Origin: Bacillus thuringiensis
GTDB taxonomy: Bacteria; Bacillota; Bacilli; Bacillales; Bacillaceae_G
Assembly: GCF_022095615.2 (NCBI RefSeq)
Contig: NZ_CP155559.1
Coordinates: 927,501-991,500, forward strand
Length of the DNA: 64,000 bases
Direction: 5' to 3'
Below, one piece after another: positions 8,711 through 17,344 of this stretch. Each line of letters begins with the position of its first letter. The stretch's first letter is position 1. Under the pieces are notes generated by a model. That model was not told the origin of the DNA and made no database searches. It saw only the letters and a list, made by a program, of their open reading frames with translations. The translations under genes were made by a program, and so were the position numbers.

Positions 8711-8827
8711 TTCTATTCCCTCGTTATGTATAAATTTTATAATCCCATACCCCTATCCCCATTTTTTTATTTTAATATTAATTCTGAATATTTGTAACTT
8801 AAATTTATCGACGTTTTATTCCATCAT

Positions 8828-8879
8828 AAAGAGGCTGTTTCATAATCCGGTTCAATCGGTTTATAAAACAGCCTCTTTT
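8828..8879. terminator. Bidirectional-looking terminator
   Basis: AAAGAGGCTGTTT and AAACAGCCTCTTT form a 13-base perfect stem, just downstream of the TetR gene (minus strand) at 8883. Confidence 0.85.
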
Positions 8880-8882
8880 CAT

Positions 8883-9428
8883 TTAAAAGTTCCGATCTAA
8901 CAACAAGCCAAGCTGTTCTGCGACAACTTCCGGCGGGTCAGGAAGTCCCTTCATAAAGTATGTCTCCACGACTCCTACGATAGCGTAGCCGAAGAATGTG
9001 ATGATCATGTCTTCACTAAATCCTTTGTTTATGCCTTCTTTAACCTCTATGTCGTCTTTTATTTGTTCGATGATGTAATCGAAGAAGTGTTTACGAAAAG
9101 CGGAAGCTCCTTTTCCAGCTAACATCGTTGAAAAGAAGAAGTAGTGCTGTTCCATGTTTTCGAACCAAGCGATGCAAGCTTCTCTAAAGCTTAAATCGTG
9201 GAGAGGAGCGCACAGTGTTTTTAGCGCTTCGATACGTTCTACAACGAGTTTATCGAGTAAATCATATTTATCGAGGTAATGAAGGTAGAACGTTCTATTT
9301 CCGATGTCCGCTGTGGTGCAAATGTCCTTTACTGTAATTTTATCAAATCCTTTTTCGGCCATTAGTTCAATAAAAGCGTTTTTGATGGCTTCTTTTGATT
9401 TAATAATCCTTCGATCGACTTTTTCCAT
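8883..9428 (-). CDS. TetR/AcrR-family transcriptional regulator
   Basis: A 181-residue protein with the TetR helix-turn-helix at residues 8-55 (KEAIKNAFIELMAEKGFDKI, TVKDICTTADIGNRTFYLHY) and a ligand-binding C-terminal half of TetR_C type (FENMEQHYFFFSTMLAGKG). It is divergent from the oxidoreductase/hydrolase cluster starting at 9712 and most likely represses it. A perfect 10-base inverted repeat 25 bases upstream of its start (9453-9485) is the best operator candidate. Confidence 0.9.
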   Translation of the reverse strand: MEKVDRRIIKSKEAIKNAFIELMAEKGFDKITVKDICTTADIGNRTFYLHYLDKYDLLDKLVVERIEALKTLCAPLHDLSFREACIAWFENMEQHYFFFSTMLAGKGASAFRKHFFDYIIEQIKDDIEVKEGINKGFSEDMIITFFGYAIVGVVETYFMKGLPDPPEVVAEQLGLLLDRNF

Positions 9429-9452
9429 TGTGTCACCAAACTTTCTTTATAG

Positions 9453-9485
9453 TTAATACACAATTTTTATGGATGTGTGTATTAA
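9453..9485. promoter_or_regulatory. Probable TetR operator, perfect inverted repeat
   Basis: TTAATACACA (9453-9462) and TGTGTATTAA (9476-9485) are exact complements separated by 13 bases, located between the divergent TetR and OYE genes. Confidence 0.65.
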
Positions 9486-9711
9486 TGCGTGAATTCACTA
9501 AAATTGACGTTTGAAAACATCTCTTTTTCATTTTATATTATACACACGGGAGAGATAATACATCAACGTGCATTAATTCTTCCGAGTATCATTTCTTAAT
9601 GAAAGAGGGGGATGCAGTCACATTTCGTGCTCTAAGTAACTTTCTTCAAAAGAACAAATAACAAAATAATGACAATTTTATATATGAAAAACAAAGAGAA
9701 AGAGGTCAATT

Positions 9712-10845
9712 ATGAATCCGAAATATAATAACTTATTTGAAGCATTTACATTTAAATCTGGCGTTACCCTGAAAAATAAAGTCGTGATGGCACCGATGAC
9801 AACTTGGGCTGGCAATGATGATTATACGATTTCAGATGAAGAAGTAACGTATTACAAAAAGAGAGTGAACGGAGTAGGGCTTGTTATTACGGGATGTACG
9901 CATGTGCAGGCGAATGGTATCGGTTTTACAAATGAGTTTGCAGGGTATGATGACACGTTTATCCCGAGTTTACGCAAATTAGCGGATGCGGCTAAGAGCG
10001 GTGGAGCACCGGCTATCCTTCAAATTTTCCATGCAGGAAACAAAGCATTACCTGATTTCACGCCAGACGGGGATGTAGTAAGTGCAAGTGCTTTAGAAAC
10101 AGAAGCATCTCCGTTTGCGCCTTCTGTATTACCAAGGGAGATTTCGCATAATGAAATTTTAGAAGTAATTCGCGACTTCGGAGAAACGACGAGAAGAGCG
10201 ATTGAAGCTGGATTTGATGGCGTTGAAATTCACGGCGCACACGGATTTTTACTACAAAACTTCGTCTCACCTTTCTTTAATAGACGTGAAGATGAGTGGG
10301 GCGGTTCTTTAGAGAATCGATTACGTTTCCCGTTAGCGGTCGTTCGTGAAATTCAGTCAGTTATTAAAAAGCATGCAACTAAGCCGTTCGCACTTGGTTA
10401 CAGATTCTCACCTGATGAACCACAAGAAGGTGCTTTAAGAATGAAAGATACGTACGAGTTAATGAATCGTCTTATTGAATTAGATGTTGATTATGTTCAC
10501 GCTTCGTTAGCGAGTGCGCTTACTGCAAAACCAGTGGATAGTCAGGATGAGAAAACGTACCTGGAGTTAATAGCCGAGCATGTAAACGGCAGAATTCCGT
10601 TAATGGCAGCTGGTTCTATGATAACGCCAGATGATGTTTCGTTAACGTTAGAAAAAGGAGTTACACTTGCGGCGATTGGTCACGGGTTAATTATGAATCC
10701 AGATTGGGTAGAGAAAGTGCAAGGTGGAAAAGAAGATGAAATAAAAACTGCTATTAAGAAATCAACAGTAAGTGAACTGGGGCTTCCAGAAAAGCTGTGG
10801 AATGTCATTCAAGCTTCAGGACCTTGGTTTACGATTGAAGATTAA
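9712..10845 (+). CDS. Old-yellow-enzyme-family NADH-dependent flavin oxidoreductase
   Basis: A 377-residue TIM-barrel flavoprotein starting at ATG 9712 after GAGAAAGAGG. Family motifs are clear: LKNKVVMAPMTTWAG near the N terminus, LQIFHAGNKA, FDGVEIHGAHGFLLQNFVSP around residues 166-185, RREDEWGGSLENRLRFPL, and MAAGSMITPDD near the phosphate-binding end. These enzymes use FMN to reduce activated alkenes, enones or nitro compounds. It leads a run of four same-strand genes (OYE, hydrolase, two Rossmann proteins) whose joint control by the divergent TetR gene suggests a response to electrophilic compounds; the signal is not known. Confidence 0.92.
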   Translation: MNPKYNNLFEAFTFKSGVTLKNKVVMAPMTTWAGNDDYTISDEEVTYYKKRVNGVGLVITGCTHVQANGIGFTNEFAGYDDTFIPSLRKLADAAKSGGAPAILQIFHAGNKALPDFTPDGDVVSASALETEASPFAPSVLPREISHNEILEVIRDFGETTRRAIEAGFDGVEIHGAHGFLLQNFVSPFFNRREDEWGGSLENRLRFPLAVVREIQSVIKKHATKPFALGYRFSPDEPQEGALRMKDTYELMNRLIELDVDYVHASLASALTAKPVDSQDEKTYLELIAEHVNGRIPLMAAGSMITPDDVSLTLEKGVTLAAIGHGLIMNPDWVEKVQGGKEDEIKTAIKKSTVSELGLPEKLWNVIQASGPWFTIED

Positions 10846-10892
10846 TTATGAAGATACATCAATAAAAAAGAAGATGAAATGGAGAGGTTAAT

Positions 10893-11801
10893 ATGAAAAA
10901 GCAAGTAACGTTTAAAAAGTATAATTTGAACATGGCTGGTAATCTGCATGTACCAAACGAAATGGATGATAGCAAGAAATACCCAGTTCTTATCGTTTTA
11001 CATCCGGCTGGTGGAGTGAAAGAACAAACAGCAGGTCTTTACGCTCAGAAGTTAGCGGATGAAGGATATGTCGCGTTAGCATTTGATGCTGCTTATCAAG
11101 GCGAAAGTGAAGGGCTACCTCGTTACCTGGATGATCCAACATCTAGAGTAGAAGATGTGCGCGCAGCTGTAGATTATGTAACGACACTTTCTTTCGTTGA
11201 TCCAGAGCGAATTGGTGTAGTTGGTATTTGCGCTGGCGGTGGTTATGCGATACGTACAGCACAAACGGAACGTCGTATTAAAGCTGTTGTAGGAATTAGC
11301 GCAGCAGATATGGGAAGAACGTTCCGTGAAGGCTGGAATGGAGAGGCTCCGATATCGACTGCAATTGAGATGCTTGATGCAGTCGCAAAACAACGTACGG
11401 CTGAAGTAAATGGTGCGGGACCGATGTATCTTTCTTACGTACCGCATGAAATTGATGAAAATACGGATTCAGAAACAGCAGAAGGATATGAATATTACAG
11501 AACAGCTAGAGCGCAGCATCCGAATTCAGTAAATAAACTGTTGTTTTCAAGCTTTGATAAAATTTTAGCGTTTACGGCAATCGATGAAAAAATGAGCTCT
11601 TTATTAACGCAGCCACTTCTATTAGTTGCAGGAAGTAAAGCAGGAACACTTTGGCAAAGTAAAGAAGCGTATGAATTAGCAAACGAACCGAAAGAATTAG
11701 TTATTCTGGAAGGTGGATCTCACTTTGATCTATACGATATTCCTGAGTATGTGGATCAAGCGGTAGTGAAGGCAACGGAGTTTCTTCGTAAACATTTGTA
11801 A
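10893..11801 (+). CDS. Alpha/beta hydrolase, dienelactone-hydrolase-like
   Basis: A 302-residue cytoplasmic protein starting at ATG 10893 after GGAGAGG. The alpha/beta-hydrolase fold is shown by the oxyanion stretch LIVLHPAGGVKEQTAGLYA, the strand DEGYVALAFDAAYQGES, and a nucleophile elbow GVVGICAGGGYAI near residues 110-122, where the nucleophile position holds Cys as in dienelactone hydrolases. A late His lies in EGGSHFDLYD. The probable acid is the Asp-rich region before it. Substrate unknown. It sits 47 bases after the OYE gene and is followed by a hairpin, so it is part of the same transcript. Confidence 0.88.
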   Translation: MKKQVTFKKYNLNMAGNLHVPNEMDDSKKYPVLIVLHPAGGVKEQTAGLYAQKLADEGYVALAFDAAYQGESEGLPRYLDDPTSRVEDVRAAVDYVTTLSFVDPERIGVVGICAGGGYAIRTAQTERRIKAVVGISAADMGRTFREGWNGEAPISTAIEMLDAVAKQRTAEVNGAGPMYLSYVPHEIDENTDSETAEGYEYYRTARAQHPNSVNKLLFSSFDKILAFTAIDEKMSSLLTQPLLLVAGSKAGTLWQSKEAYELANEPKELVILEGGSHFDLYDIPEYVDQAVVKATEFLRKHL

Positions 11802-11810
11802 TTTGATTTT

Positions 11811-11848
11811 ATAAGGCAGTAGAAGCATTTTCTACTGCCTTATAAAAA
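11811..11848 (+). terminator. Hairpin between hydrolase and Rossmann genes
   Basis: TATAAGGCAGTAGAA and TTCTACTGCCTTATA form a 15-base perfect stem with a 4-base loop. It is followed by A residues, not T, so it may be an attenuator or RNA-stability element. Confidence 0.5.
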
Positions 11849-11869
11849 ATAGGAAAGGGAATTTTGACT

Positions 11870-12508
11870 ATGACGAACGTATTAATCCTTGGAGCGAACG
11901 GACAAATTGCGTGTAATGCGATTGAGTTATTTTTAAATGAAACGGATGCAAGGTTAACGTTATATTTACGAAATGCAGATCGAGTACAGCAATATGAGTC
12001 TGATCGTGTACGGATAATGGAAGGCGATGTTCTAAATCGTGAAACGTTAAACGAAGCGATGGTAAATCAAGATGTTGTGTATGCAAATTTAGCTGGTGAT
12101 GATTTAGAAGAGCAGGCGAAAACGGTTGTGCGTGCGATGGACGAAACTGGAGTGAAACGTCTTATCTTCATTAGCTCACTTGGCATTTATGATGAAGTTC
12201 CAGGAGAGTTTGGGGAGTGGAATAACCGTACGATTGGTCAATATTTAGGGCCGTACCGAAAATCTGTTGATGTAATTGAAGCTTCCAACCTTCATTACAC
12301 CGTGTTGCGACCAGCGTGGTTAACGGATTATGATGAAGTTGAATATGAAATTACGGAAAAAGGTGAGCCGTATAAAGGAACGGAAGTATCACGTAAAAGT
12401 GTCGCGGCGTTCGTTGTTAAATTGGCACAATCACCTGATTTACATGTTGGCGGAAACTTAGGTGTAAACAAACCGAATACAGATGGGGATAAACCAGCTT
12501 TTCTTTAA
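11870..12508 (+). CDS. NAD(P)-binding Rossmann protein (SDR/NmrA-like)
   Basis: The start is ATG 11870 (site AGGAAAGGGA); a TTG six bases earlier is less likely. The 212-residue product begins MTNVLILGANGQIACNAIEL, a GxxGxxA dinucleotide-binding loop, and has MEGDVLNRETLNEAM and RLIFISSLGIYDEVPGE like atypical short-chain dehydrogenases. The catalytic YxxxK is present in spirit as YLGPYRKS near residue 130. It could reduce a quinone or sugar or act as a redox sensor. Third gene of the OYE cluster. Confidence 0.85.
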   Translation: MTNVLILGANGQIACNAIELFLNETDARLTLYLRNADRVQQYESDRVRIMEGDVLNRETLNEAMVNQDVVYANLAGDDLEEQAKTVVRAMDETGVKRLIFISSLGIYDEVPGEFGEWNNRTIGQYLGPYRKSVDVIEASNLHYTVLRPAWLTDYDEVEYEITEKGEPYKGTEVSRKSVAAFVVKLAQSPDLHVGGNLGVNKPNTDGDKPAFL

Positions 12509-12527
12509 CATATAAAGGAGGATGCAA

Positions 12528-13187
12528 ATGAAAGTTATAATATTTGGAGCGACAGGTATGGTCGGTCAGAGCGTATTACGAGAAAGTTTATTAAATGATG
12601 AAGTAAAAGAAGTCGTAACGATCGGTAGAAAACGTACGAATGCGATGCATGAAAAACTAAACGAAATTGAGCTTACAACTGTGGCTGACCTATCGCCTGT
12701 TGAAGAGAAAATAACCGGATTTGATGCATGCTTCTTTTGTTTAGGTGTTTCTTCTCAAGGGATGAAGGAAGAGGCGTATACAAAAGTTACGTATGATTTA
12801 ACTTTATCCGTCGCACACACATTAGCGGAGTTAAATCCAAACATGACGTTCATTTACGTATCTGGTAGCGGCACAGATAGTACAGAATCAGGACGTACGA
12901 TGTGGGCGAGAGTGAAGGGAAGAACGGAAAATGAGCTATTACGTTTACCATTCAAAGCTGCGTATATGTTTAGACCAGGATTCATTATCCCGGCAAATGG
13001 TGTGAAATCAAAAACGAAATTATATCAATTGATGTACGATGTGATGAAGCCTTTTAATCCACTATTGAAGAGATTTGGCAGTGTAATAACTTCAGAACAA
13101 TTAGGAAGAGCGATGGTGCGAGTTGGGAAAGATGGATATTCTCATTCGATTATTGAAAGTTCGGATTTGAAGAAAATTGGTATGTAG
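12528..13187 (+). CDS. NAD(P)H-binding epimerase-like protein
   Basis: The start is ATG 12528, seven bases after AAAGGAGG; ATG 12522 touches the ribosome site. The 219-residue product opens with MKVIIFGATGMVGQSVLRES, an NAD(P)-binding loop, then ACFFCLGVSSQGM, FIYVSGSGTDSTESG and WARVKGRTENELLRL, all features of the small NAD-dependent epimerase/oxidoreductase group (YwnB/oxidoreductase-like). Substrate unknown. Last gene of the cluster, ended by a terminator. Confidence 0.85.
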   Translation: MKVIIFGATGMVGQSVLRESLLNDEVKEVVTIGRKRTNAMHEKLNEIELTTVADLSPVEEKITGFDACFFCLGVSSQGMKEEAYTKVTYDLTLSVAHTLAELNPNMTFIYVSGSGTDSTESGRTMWARVKGRTENELLRLPFKAAYMFRPGFIIPANGVKSKTKLYQLMYDVMKPFNPLLKRFGSVITSEQLGRAMVRVGKDGYSHSIIESSDLKKIGM

Positions 13188-13192
13188 TATGT

Positions 13193-13228
13193 ACAAAAAA
13201 ACGCCTATTTCCTATGGGCGTTTTTTTA
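13193..13228. terminator. Terminator between convergent genes
   Basis: AAAAAACGCC and GGGCGTTTTTTT flank a short loop, between the epimerase-like gene and the convergent TetR gene. Confidence 0.8.
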
Positions 13229-13237
13229 ATGTTGAAG

Positions 13238-13813
13238 TTATTCCTCTTCAAACTGAAAAATATCTCGATTAATGAGTTGATGGAAGTGTCTATCCATTTC
13301 TGCTGCAGGAACTTTTCTTTCGTTTTGAAACCACCACGCACTTAATGAGGTGATTACTCCTGAATAAAATTCCGTTATTAAATCATTTGGCATCGTATGA
13401 TTTTTACAAAGGCGATTTAGCGCTTCTGTTTCTTGTTTTCTTGTTTCGTGGCTTAAATAATACATGCGGCTATTGAATTGTTCATCGGACATTTGCGCTT
13501 CAAATATTTTACAGATTTCTTCATGGTGCAGGAATTGTTCCATCACTTGAAATGGTTTACTTATTCGATCTAAGAGCGGTATTTCAGCAATCATTTCGCC
13601 ATAACGTTTAAATCCAAATGCTAATAAAGCATCTTTATCTTCAAAATGTTTATAAAAGGTTGTTCGGTGTACCATCGCGCGATCACATATTTGGTTAATG
13701 GTGATGGCACTATATTTTTGTTTTGGTTGCGTCATTAATTCAAATAAGGAATTCCATAGTAATTTATGTGTACGTCTAATACGTAAATCAAGTTGCTTTT
13801 CATTATCGTTCAT
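13238..13813 (-). CDS. TetR-family transcriptional regulator of the adjacent efflux pump
   Basis: A 191-residue protein with a TetR helix-turn-helix near residues 10-60 (THKLLWNSLFELMTQPKQKY, ICDRAMVHRTTFYKHFEDKD) and a C-terminal TetR domain (YSGVITSLSAWWFQNERKVP). The ATG at 13813 follows GGAGAAGTGTAG. It is divergent from the DHA2-type efflux gene at 13955, the normal arrangement for a local repressor that releases in the presence of pump substrates. Confidence 0.88.
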   Translation of the reverse strand: MNDNEKQLDLRIRRTHKLLWNSLFELMTQPKQKYSAITINQICDRAMVHRTTFYKHFEDKDALLAFGFKRYGEMIAEIPLLDRISKPFQVMEQFLHHEEICKIFEAQMSDEQFNSRMYYLSHETRKQETEALNRLCKNHTMPNDLITEFYSGVITSLSAWWFQNERKVPAAEMDRHFHQLINRDIFQFEEE

Positions 13814-13954
13814 CTACACTTCTCCTTTTTTGTAGATTAAATATACAATGGCTGAAAATTGATTCTCCCTTTTTTATCTACATATGTATATTATATTACA
13901 TGTGTTCAGGTTTCTATAAAGCTTTTGGAGAAAAAACAGGAGGAGAATCAATAC
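13814..13954. promoter_or_regulatory. Divergent promoter/operator region of the TetR-MFS pair
   Basis: It contains the palindrome TACATATGTA (13879-13888) preceded by ATC and a TGTAGAT/ATCTACA pair near 13832 and 13875. These are candidates for the TetR site. No exact operator can be fixed. Confidence 0.4.
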
Positions 13955-15430
13955 ATGAATATAACAACTAAGAGCCCTGCAAATGGCAAAGTTGATACTT
14001 CTAATATGAAGCATACCCCCATTTTAATGGCGTTACTTTTAGGGGCAATGGTTGCATTATTAAACGAAACGTTACTTGGTAATGCGTTAACTGTATTAAT
14101 GAAAGAATTTGACGTGACAGCTTCAACAATCCAATGGCTTTCTACAGCTTACATGTTAGTGGTTGGTGTTTTAGTACCGATTACAGCGCTACTTCAGCAA
14201 TGGATCACAACGAGACAAATGTTTTTGATTGCAATGGTAACCTTTTTAGTCGGTACATTAATTGCTGGATTCGCACCGACATTTGCCGTTTTATTAGTCG
14301 GGCGTATTGTCCAAGCAGTAGCGACTGGATTAATTTCACCGTTATTAATGAATACGATTTTAATCATTTGTCCACCTGAAAAACGTGGTGCTACGATGGG
14401 ATTAATCGCACTCGTTATGATGTCAGCTCCGGCAATTGGTCCTACATTATCTGGAGTAATCGTTGATTCATTGAATTGGCGCTGGTTATTTTACTTTGTC
14501 GTTCCAATCGTAATCATTTCCATTGCAATTGGAATGAAATACATTCAAAATGTTTCAGAGTTAACAAAGCCGAAAGTAGATTATCCATCTATTCTTTTAT
14601 CAACATTAGGATTCGGCGGGATTGTGTATAGCTTTAGCGCATCAGGTGACTTAGGATGGTCTGATCCGAAAGTGTACGGCACTTTAATTGTTGGGCTTGT
14701 ATCACTATGTATTTTTATCGTGCGACAATTAAAAATCGATAATCCAATTTTAGAACTACGTGCATTTAAAGTTCCGATGTTTACATTATCAGTTGGATTA
14801 ATCGTCATTGTAATGATGTCGTTATTTTCAACGATGACGTTAGTACCGATGTTTCTGCAAACCGTTTTACTCGTTACAGCCTTTAAATCAGGACTAATCA
14901 TGCTTCCGGGAAGTGTTATTAGTGCCGTAATGGGGCCAGTTGCAGGCAAACTATTTGATAAATTTAGTCCGAAAGTTATTATCATTCCTGGTATTGTGTT
15001 AGTGGGGATTGCGATGTTCTTATTTAAAGGCATTACGCCTGACACATCAATGGTACAAATTATTGTCATGCATAGCGTATTAATGGTTGGACTCATGTTT
15101 GTCATGACAGCACAAACATACGGTTTAAATCAATTAACACCAGATTTATATCCGCACGGAACAGCACTGTTTAGTACGTTGCAACAAGTAGCTGGCGCAA
15201 TTGGTACAGCTATCTTTATTTCAAAAATGTCTTCAGGAACAACTCAGTATATGGAAAGCTCCGCAAATCCAATGGATCCAGTAGAGAAATTAAATGGTTT
15301 AACATCAGGATTCCAAGGTGCGTTTACATTGGGGTTAGTCTTTATCATTGTTGCATTTATCGTATCGTTGTTTTTAAAAGAAGAGAAAGAGGGAGTAAAA
15401 GCAGCGAGGGTTTTACAGAACGAGAATTAA
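13955..15430 (+). CDS. DHA2-family (EmrB/QacA-type) multidrug efflux MFS transporter
   Basis: The start is ATG 13955 after CAGGAGGAG; an upstream in-frame TTG has no ribosome site and would add implausible sequence. The 491-residue protein has 14 predicted membrane segments. Marker motifs are LNETLLGNALTVLMKEF (motif D1-like, TM1), STAYMLVVGVLVPITALLQQ, the TM4 region VGRIVQAVATGLISPLLM, and AIGPTLSGVIVDSLNWRWLF (motif C of drug antiporters). It exports hydrophobic or cationic compounds by proton exchange. Control is probably by the divergent TetR. Confidence 0.92.
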   Translation: MNITTKSPANGKVDTSNMKHTPILMALLLGAMVALLNETLLGNALTVLMKEFDVTASTIQWLSTAYMLVVGVLVPITALLQQWITTRQMFLIAMVTFLVGTLIAGFAPTFAVLLVGRIVQAVATGLISPLLMNTILIICPPEKRGATMGLIALVMMSAPAIGPTLSGVIVDSLNWRWLFYFVVPIVIISIAIGMKYIQNVSELTKPKVDYPSILLSTLGFGGIVYSFSASGDLGWSDPKVYGTLIVGLVSLCIFIVRQLKIDNPILELRAFKVPMFTLSVGLIVIVMMSLFSTMTLVPMFLQTVLLVTAFKSGLIMLPGSVISAVMGPVAGKLFDKFSPKVIIIPGIVLVGIAMFLFKGITPDTSMVQIIVMHSVLMVGLMFVMTAQTYGLNQLTPDLYPHGTALFSTLQQVAGAIGTAIFISKMSSGTTQYMESSANPMDPVEKLNGLTSGFQGAFTLGLVFIIVAFIVSLFLKEEKEGVKAARVLQNEN

Positions 15431-15440
15431 GGTTTATATA

Positions 15441-15475
15441 AAAAAGACATCTTTAATAGATAAAGATGTCTTTTT
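15441..15475. terminator. Bidirectional terminator
   Basis: AAAAAGACATCTTTA and TAAAGATGTCTTTTT form a 15-base stem between the convergent MFS and permease genes; its end overlaps the last bases of the permease gene. Confidence 0.85.
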
Positions 15476-16001
15476 ACATGTCTTTTGTAACATCATACTT
15501 TAGCAACTGCCCCTGATCATAAAACCTCTCAAAAATAAGCCCCATTACATAAAAGAACACCAAACCGAAACAAATATGAATGAGTGTAAAAGTAGCTCCA
15601 AATGAAGAAAATTCATACACGAGAATTGGCAATTTCGCAGTTGTCCAAACGCCTAAGAAAAATACGATGTACCGAATACTTGCGCCTTTCTTTAGGAGTA
15701 GTGCTGCAATTGGAAAGGCAACGTAGAGAGGACCAGCTGCAATGCCTCCTAATAATAAAGAAAGTAGGATTCCATATATGCCGGAATTTTCGCCCATATA
15801 TTTCATGAGCGTTTCTTTTTTCACCCATTGATCAAGTAATCCTACAAATACTAGGACAGGAGGAAGGAGAAACAACATATCTAAAATGCTATTCCCTGTT
15901 AGTTGTAATGCATTCCATCCTAAAGATTGATTTATAAAAGTTAATACAAAGAGCCCCAGTAGTAATATGAAAAAGAAGCGATATCTTTTTAGTTTCTTCA
16001 T
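15474..16001 (-). CDS. Permease, second half of a split ArsP/DUF318-type pair
   Basis: The start is ATG 16001, overlapping the stop of the preceding gene (ATGA). The 175-residue product has about five membrane segments and the glycine-rich SLLLGGIAAGPLYVAFPIAAL plus IVFFLGVWTTAKLPILVYE, which match the permease family that includes ArsP (PF03773-like). In many bacteria the family is one ~300-residue protein with two similar halves; here the halves are separate overlapping genes. Substrate (organoarsenical, metal or other) unknown. Third gene of the PadR operon. Confidence 0.75.
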   Translation of the reverse strand: MKKLKRYRFFFILLLGLFVLTFINQSLGWNALQLTGNSILDMLFLLPPVLVFVGLLDQWVKKETLMKYMGENSGIYGILLSLLLGGIAAGPLYVAFPIAALLLKKGASIRYIVFFLGVWTTAKLPILVYEFSSFGATFTLIHICFGLVFFYVMGLIFERFYDQGQLLKYDVTKDM

Positions 16002-16480
16002 ATCATCACCACCCAAATAATATAGGAGAATAGGAGAGACATGAGTAATGCAGATGCATTACGTGCGTAAGCAAAGCTTCGCCCAAATATCTTTTGTTCC
16101 ATCGGTAATGTTGTAATCCCTACTGACATGAATGTAGACATAAGTGCGGCAACTTGAGGGAGGCCTGCACCGTGTTGTATTAATGTATGACCAAGAGGAA
16201 ACACGACAAAGCTTGGGATGATTGCTACAGAGCCAAGGATTGCAGAATAAACAATACCTAACAATCCAGACTGTTCTCCAAGGACAGAAGAGATGAAAGA
16301 CGGCGTTAATATAGAAAGCGATAAGCCGACGAAAAGCATAATAGATAGCATGGCGGGTAGAAGATTGCGAAACATTTTCCATGACTTACATAGAGCCTCT
16401 TTCGTTTTTGTGCGGTCCTTCATAAAAGAAATCCCTGTAAGGGTGATGGCTAAAGTGTAAAGGATCACGCCGTTAATCAT
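15998..16480 (-). CDS. Permease, first half of a split ArsP/DUF318-type pair
   Basis: A 160-residue membrane protein whose start at ATG 16480 overlaps the end of the PadR gene. It has about four membrane segments and the same type of glycine/proline signature as its partner (YSAILGSVAIIPSFVVFPLG, STFMSVGITTLPMEQK). The overlap on both sides indicates strict co-translation PadR - permease A - permease B, so the two halves probably assemble as one transporter whose amount is set by the PadR protein. Confidence 0.75.
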   Translation of the reverse strand: MINGVILYTLAITLTGISFMKDRTKTKEALCKSWKMFRNLLPAMLSIMLFVGLSLSILTPSFISSVLGEQSGLLGIVYSAILGSVAIIPSFVVFPLGHTLIQHGAGLPQVAALMSTFMSVGITTLPMEQKIFGRSFAYARNASALLMSLLFSYIIWVVMI

Positions 16481-16814
16481 GATTGGATTCCTTTAAGTCT
16501 TTATATTTATCTAAGAAAAAGGATAAGTTCTTCATTTTTTCTTCAATATCCATTTGAAAATCTGCCAATTGTTCCTTTCCAGCAGGCGTAATTTTGTACA
16601 TCTTTCTCGGTTTGTCTTGATGATCTGTGCTTACATAAGATTCAATTGCACCTTCGTTTTCTAATTTTTTTAGTGTGCGATATAAAATGGCACTATCGAT
16701 TGGATTGACGGGAAGTTCTTCTTCGCACTTTTGCAATAATTGTCCGCCATAGTTATCTCCCTCTGCTAAAAATAGCAAAAGAAATGCCCCCGTATGTCTT
16801 CCTGTATGTTTCAT
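16473..16814 (-). CDS. PadR-family transcriptional regulator
   Basis: A 113-residue winged-helix protein (ATG 16814, site AGGAGGGATATCC). Family motifs: TGAFLLLFLAEGDNYGGQLL at the N terminus, DSAILYRTLKKLENEGAIES in the recognition region, and PRKMYKITPAGKEQLADFQ in the wing, then a C-terminal helix for dimerisation. It is first in the operon with the two permease halves and is probably autoregulated through the operator array at 16843-16882. Confidence 0.9.
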   Translation of the reverse strand: MKHTGRHTGAFLLLFLAEGDNYGGQLLQKCEEELPVNPIDSAILYRTLKKLENEGAIESYVSTDHQDKPRKMYKITPAGKEQLADFQMDIEEKMKNLSFFLDKYKDLKESNHD

Positions 16815-16842
16815 GGATATCCCTCCTAGAATGAATTAGAGT

Positions 16843-16882
16843 ATATACTGTTAATGACAGTATACTGTTGTTAACAGTATAT
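16843..16882. promoter_or_regulatory. PadR operator array: nested inverted repeats
   Basis: ATATACTGTTAA (16843-16854) and TTAACAGTATAT (16871-16882) are exact complements. The 16 bases between them contain ACAGTATACTGT, itself a palindrome. Read in order this makes two adjacent ACTGTT...ACAGT sites, 28 bases upstream of the PadR start. Confidence 0.75.
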
Positions 16883-16989
16883 GGTGCATGAAGTGCTATG
16901 TCAATTTTAAAAAGTTTGATTTTTGATAGTGGTTTTTAGCATTTGTAAACTATCGATATGTATAGGGGGTTGTACATCCAAAAACACAC

Positions 16990-17019
16990 AAAAAAAAGAC
17001 ACTCTCAAGAGTGCCTCTT
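16990..17019 (-). terminator. Terminator of yjcZ-type gene 1
   Basis: On the minus strand AGGCACTCT, loop, AGAGTGTCT, then a run of T. Confidence 0.75.
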
Positions 17020-17020
17020 A

Positions 17021-17146
17021 TTAGCAGCCGAATCCGCCGCCCCAACAACTAGCTCCTACGATGATTAATAAGATAAAGAGTACAACCAGTAAAGCGAATC
17101 CGCCGCCGAAACCGCAGCCTCCACCACAACTACCGCCATATCCCAT
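17021..17146 (-). CDS. YjcZ-family sporulation peptide, copy 1
   Basis: A 41-residue peptide, [20 protein letters not shown] followed by [20 protein letters not shown] and a final C. The pattern of a Gly/Cys-rich head, one membrane helix and a short Cys tail defines the YjcZ/sporulation small-protein family. A GGAGG site precedes the ATG at 17146. About 40-90 bases upstream on its strand are CATAAAGTG, close to the sigma-K -10 consensus CATAnnnTA, and a block GGACCTGCTC shared with the other three copies at 17869, 19600 and 45889. Late mother-cell expression is therefore likely but inferred. Confidence 0.88.
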   Translation of the reverse strand: MGYGGSCGGGCGFGGGFALLVVLFILLIIVGASCWGGGFGC

Positions 17147-17344
17147 ATTAACTCCTCCTTCCATAAAGACCATTTAATAATGGATTTAATTCACTTTATG
17201 TTTTTACAGATAAACTTGAGCAGGTCCTTTTGAAAAATAAAAGATACTTAGATTTTATAAGAATTGACGACCTTATTTTGTCACGGGTATTATGCTGATG
17301 ACATATTGTATTTTATTCTGTGTATTGGGGGAAGGAGGATCTTT

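Noticed and set aside
14581..15105. Long minus-strand open frame inside the DHA2 pump gene
   Set aside because: It mirrors the pump's codon pattern, has low-complexity Ile/Thr/Asn composition and no ribosome site; an antisense shadow.
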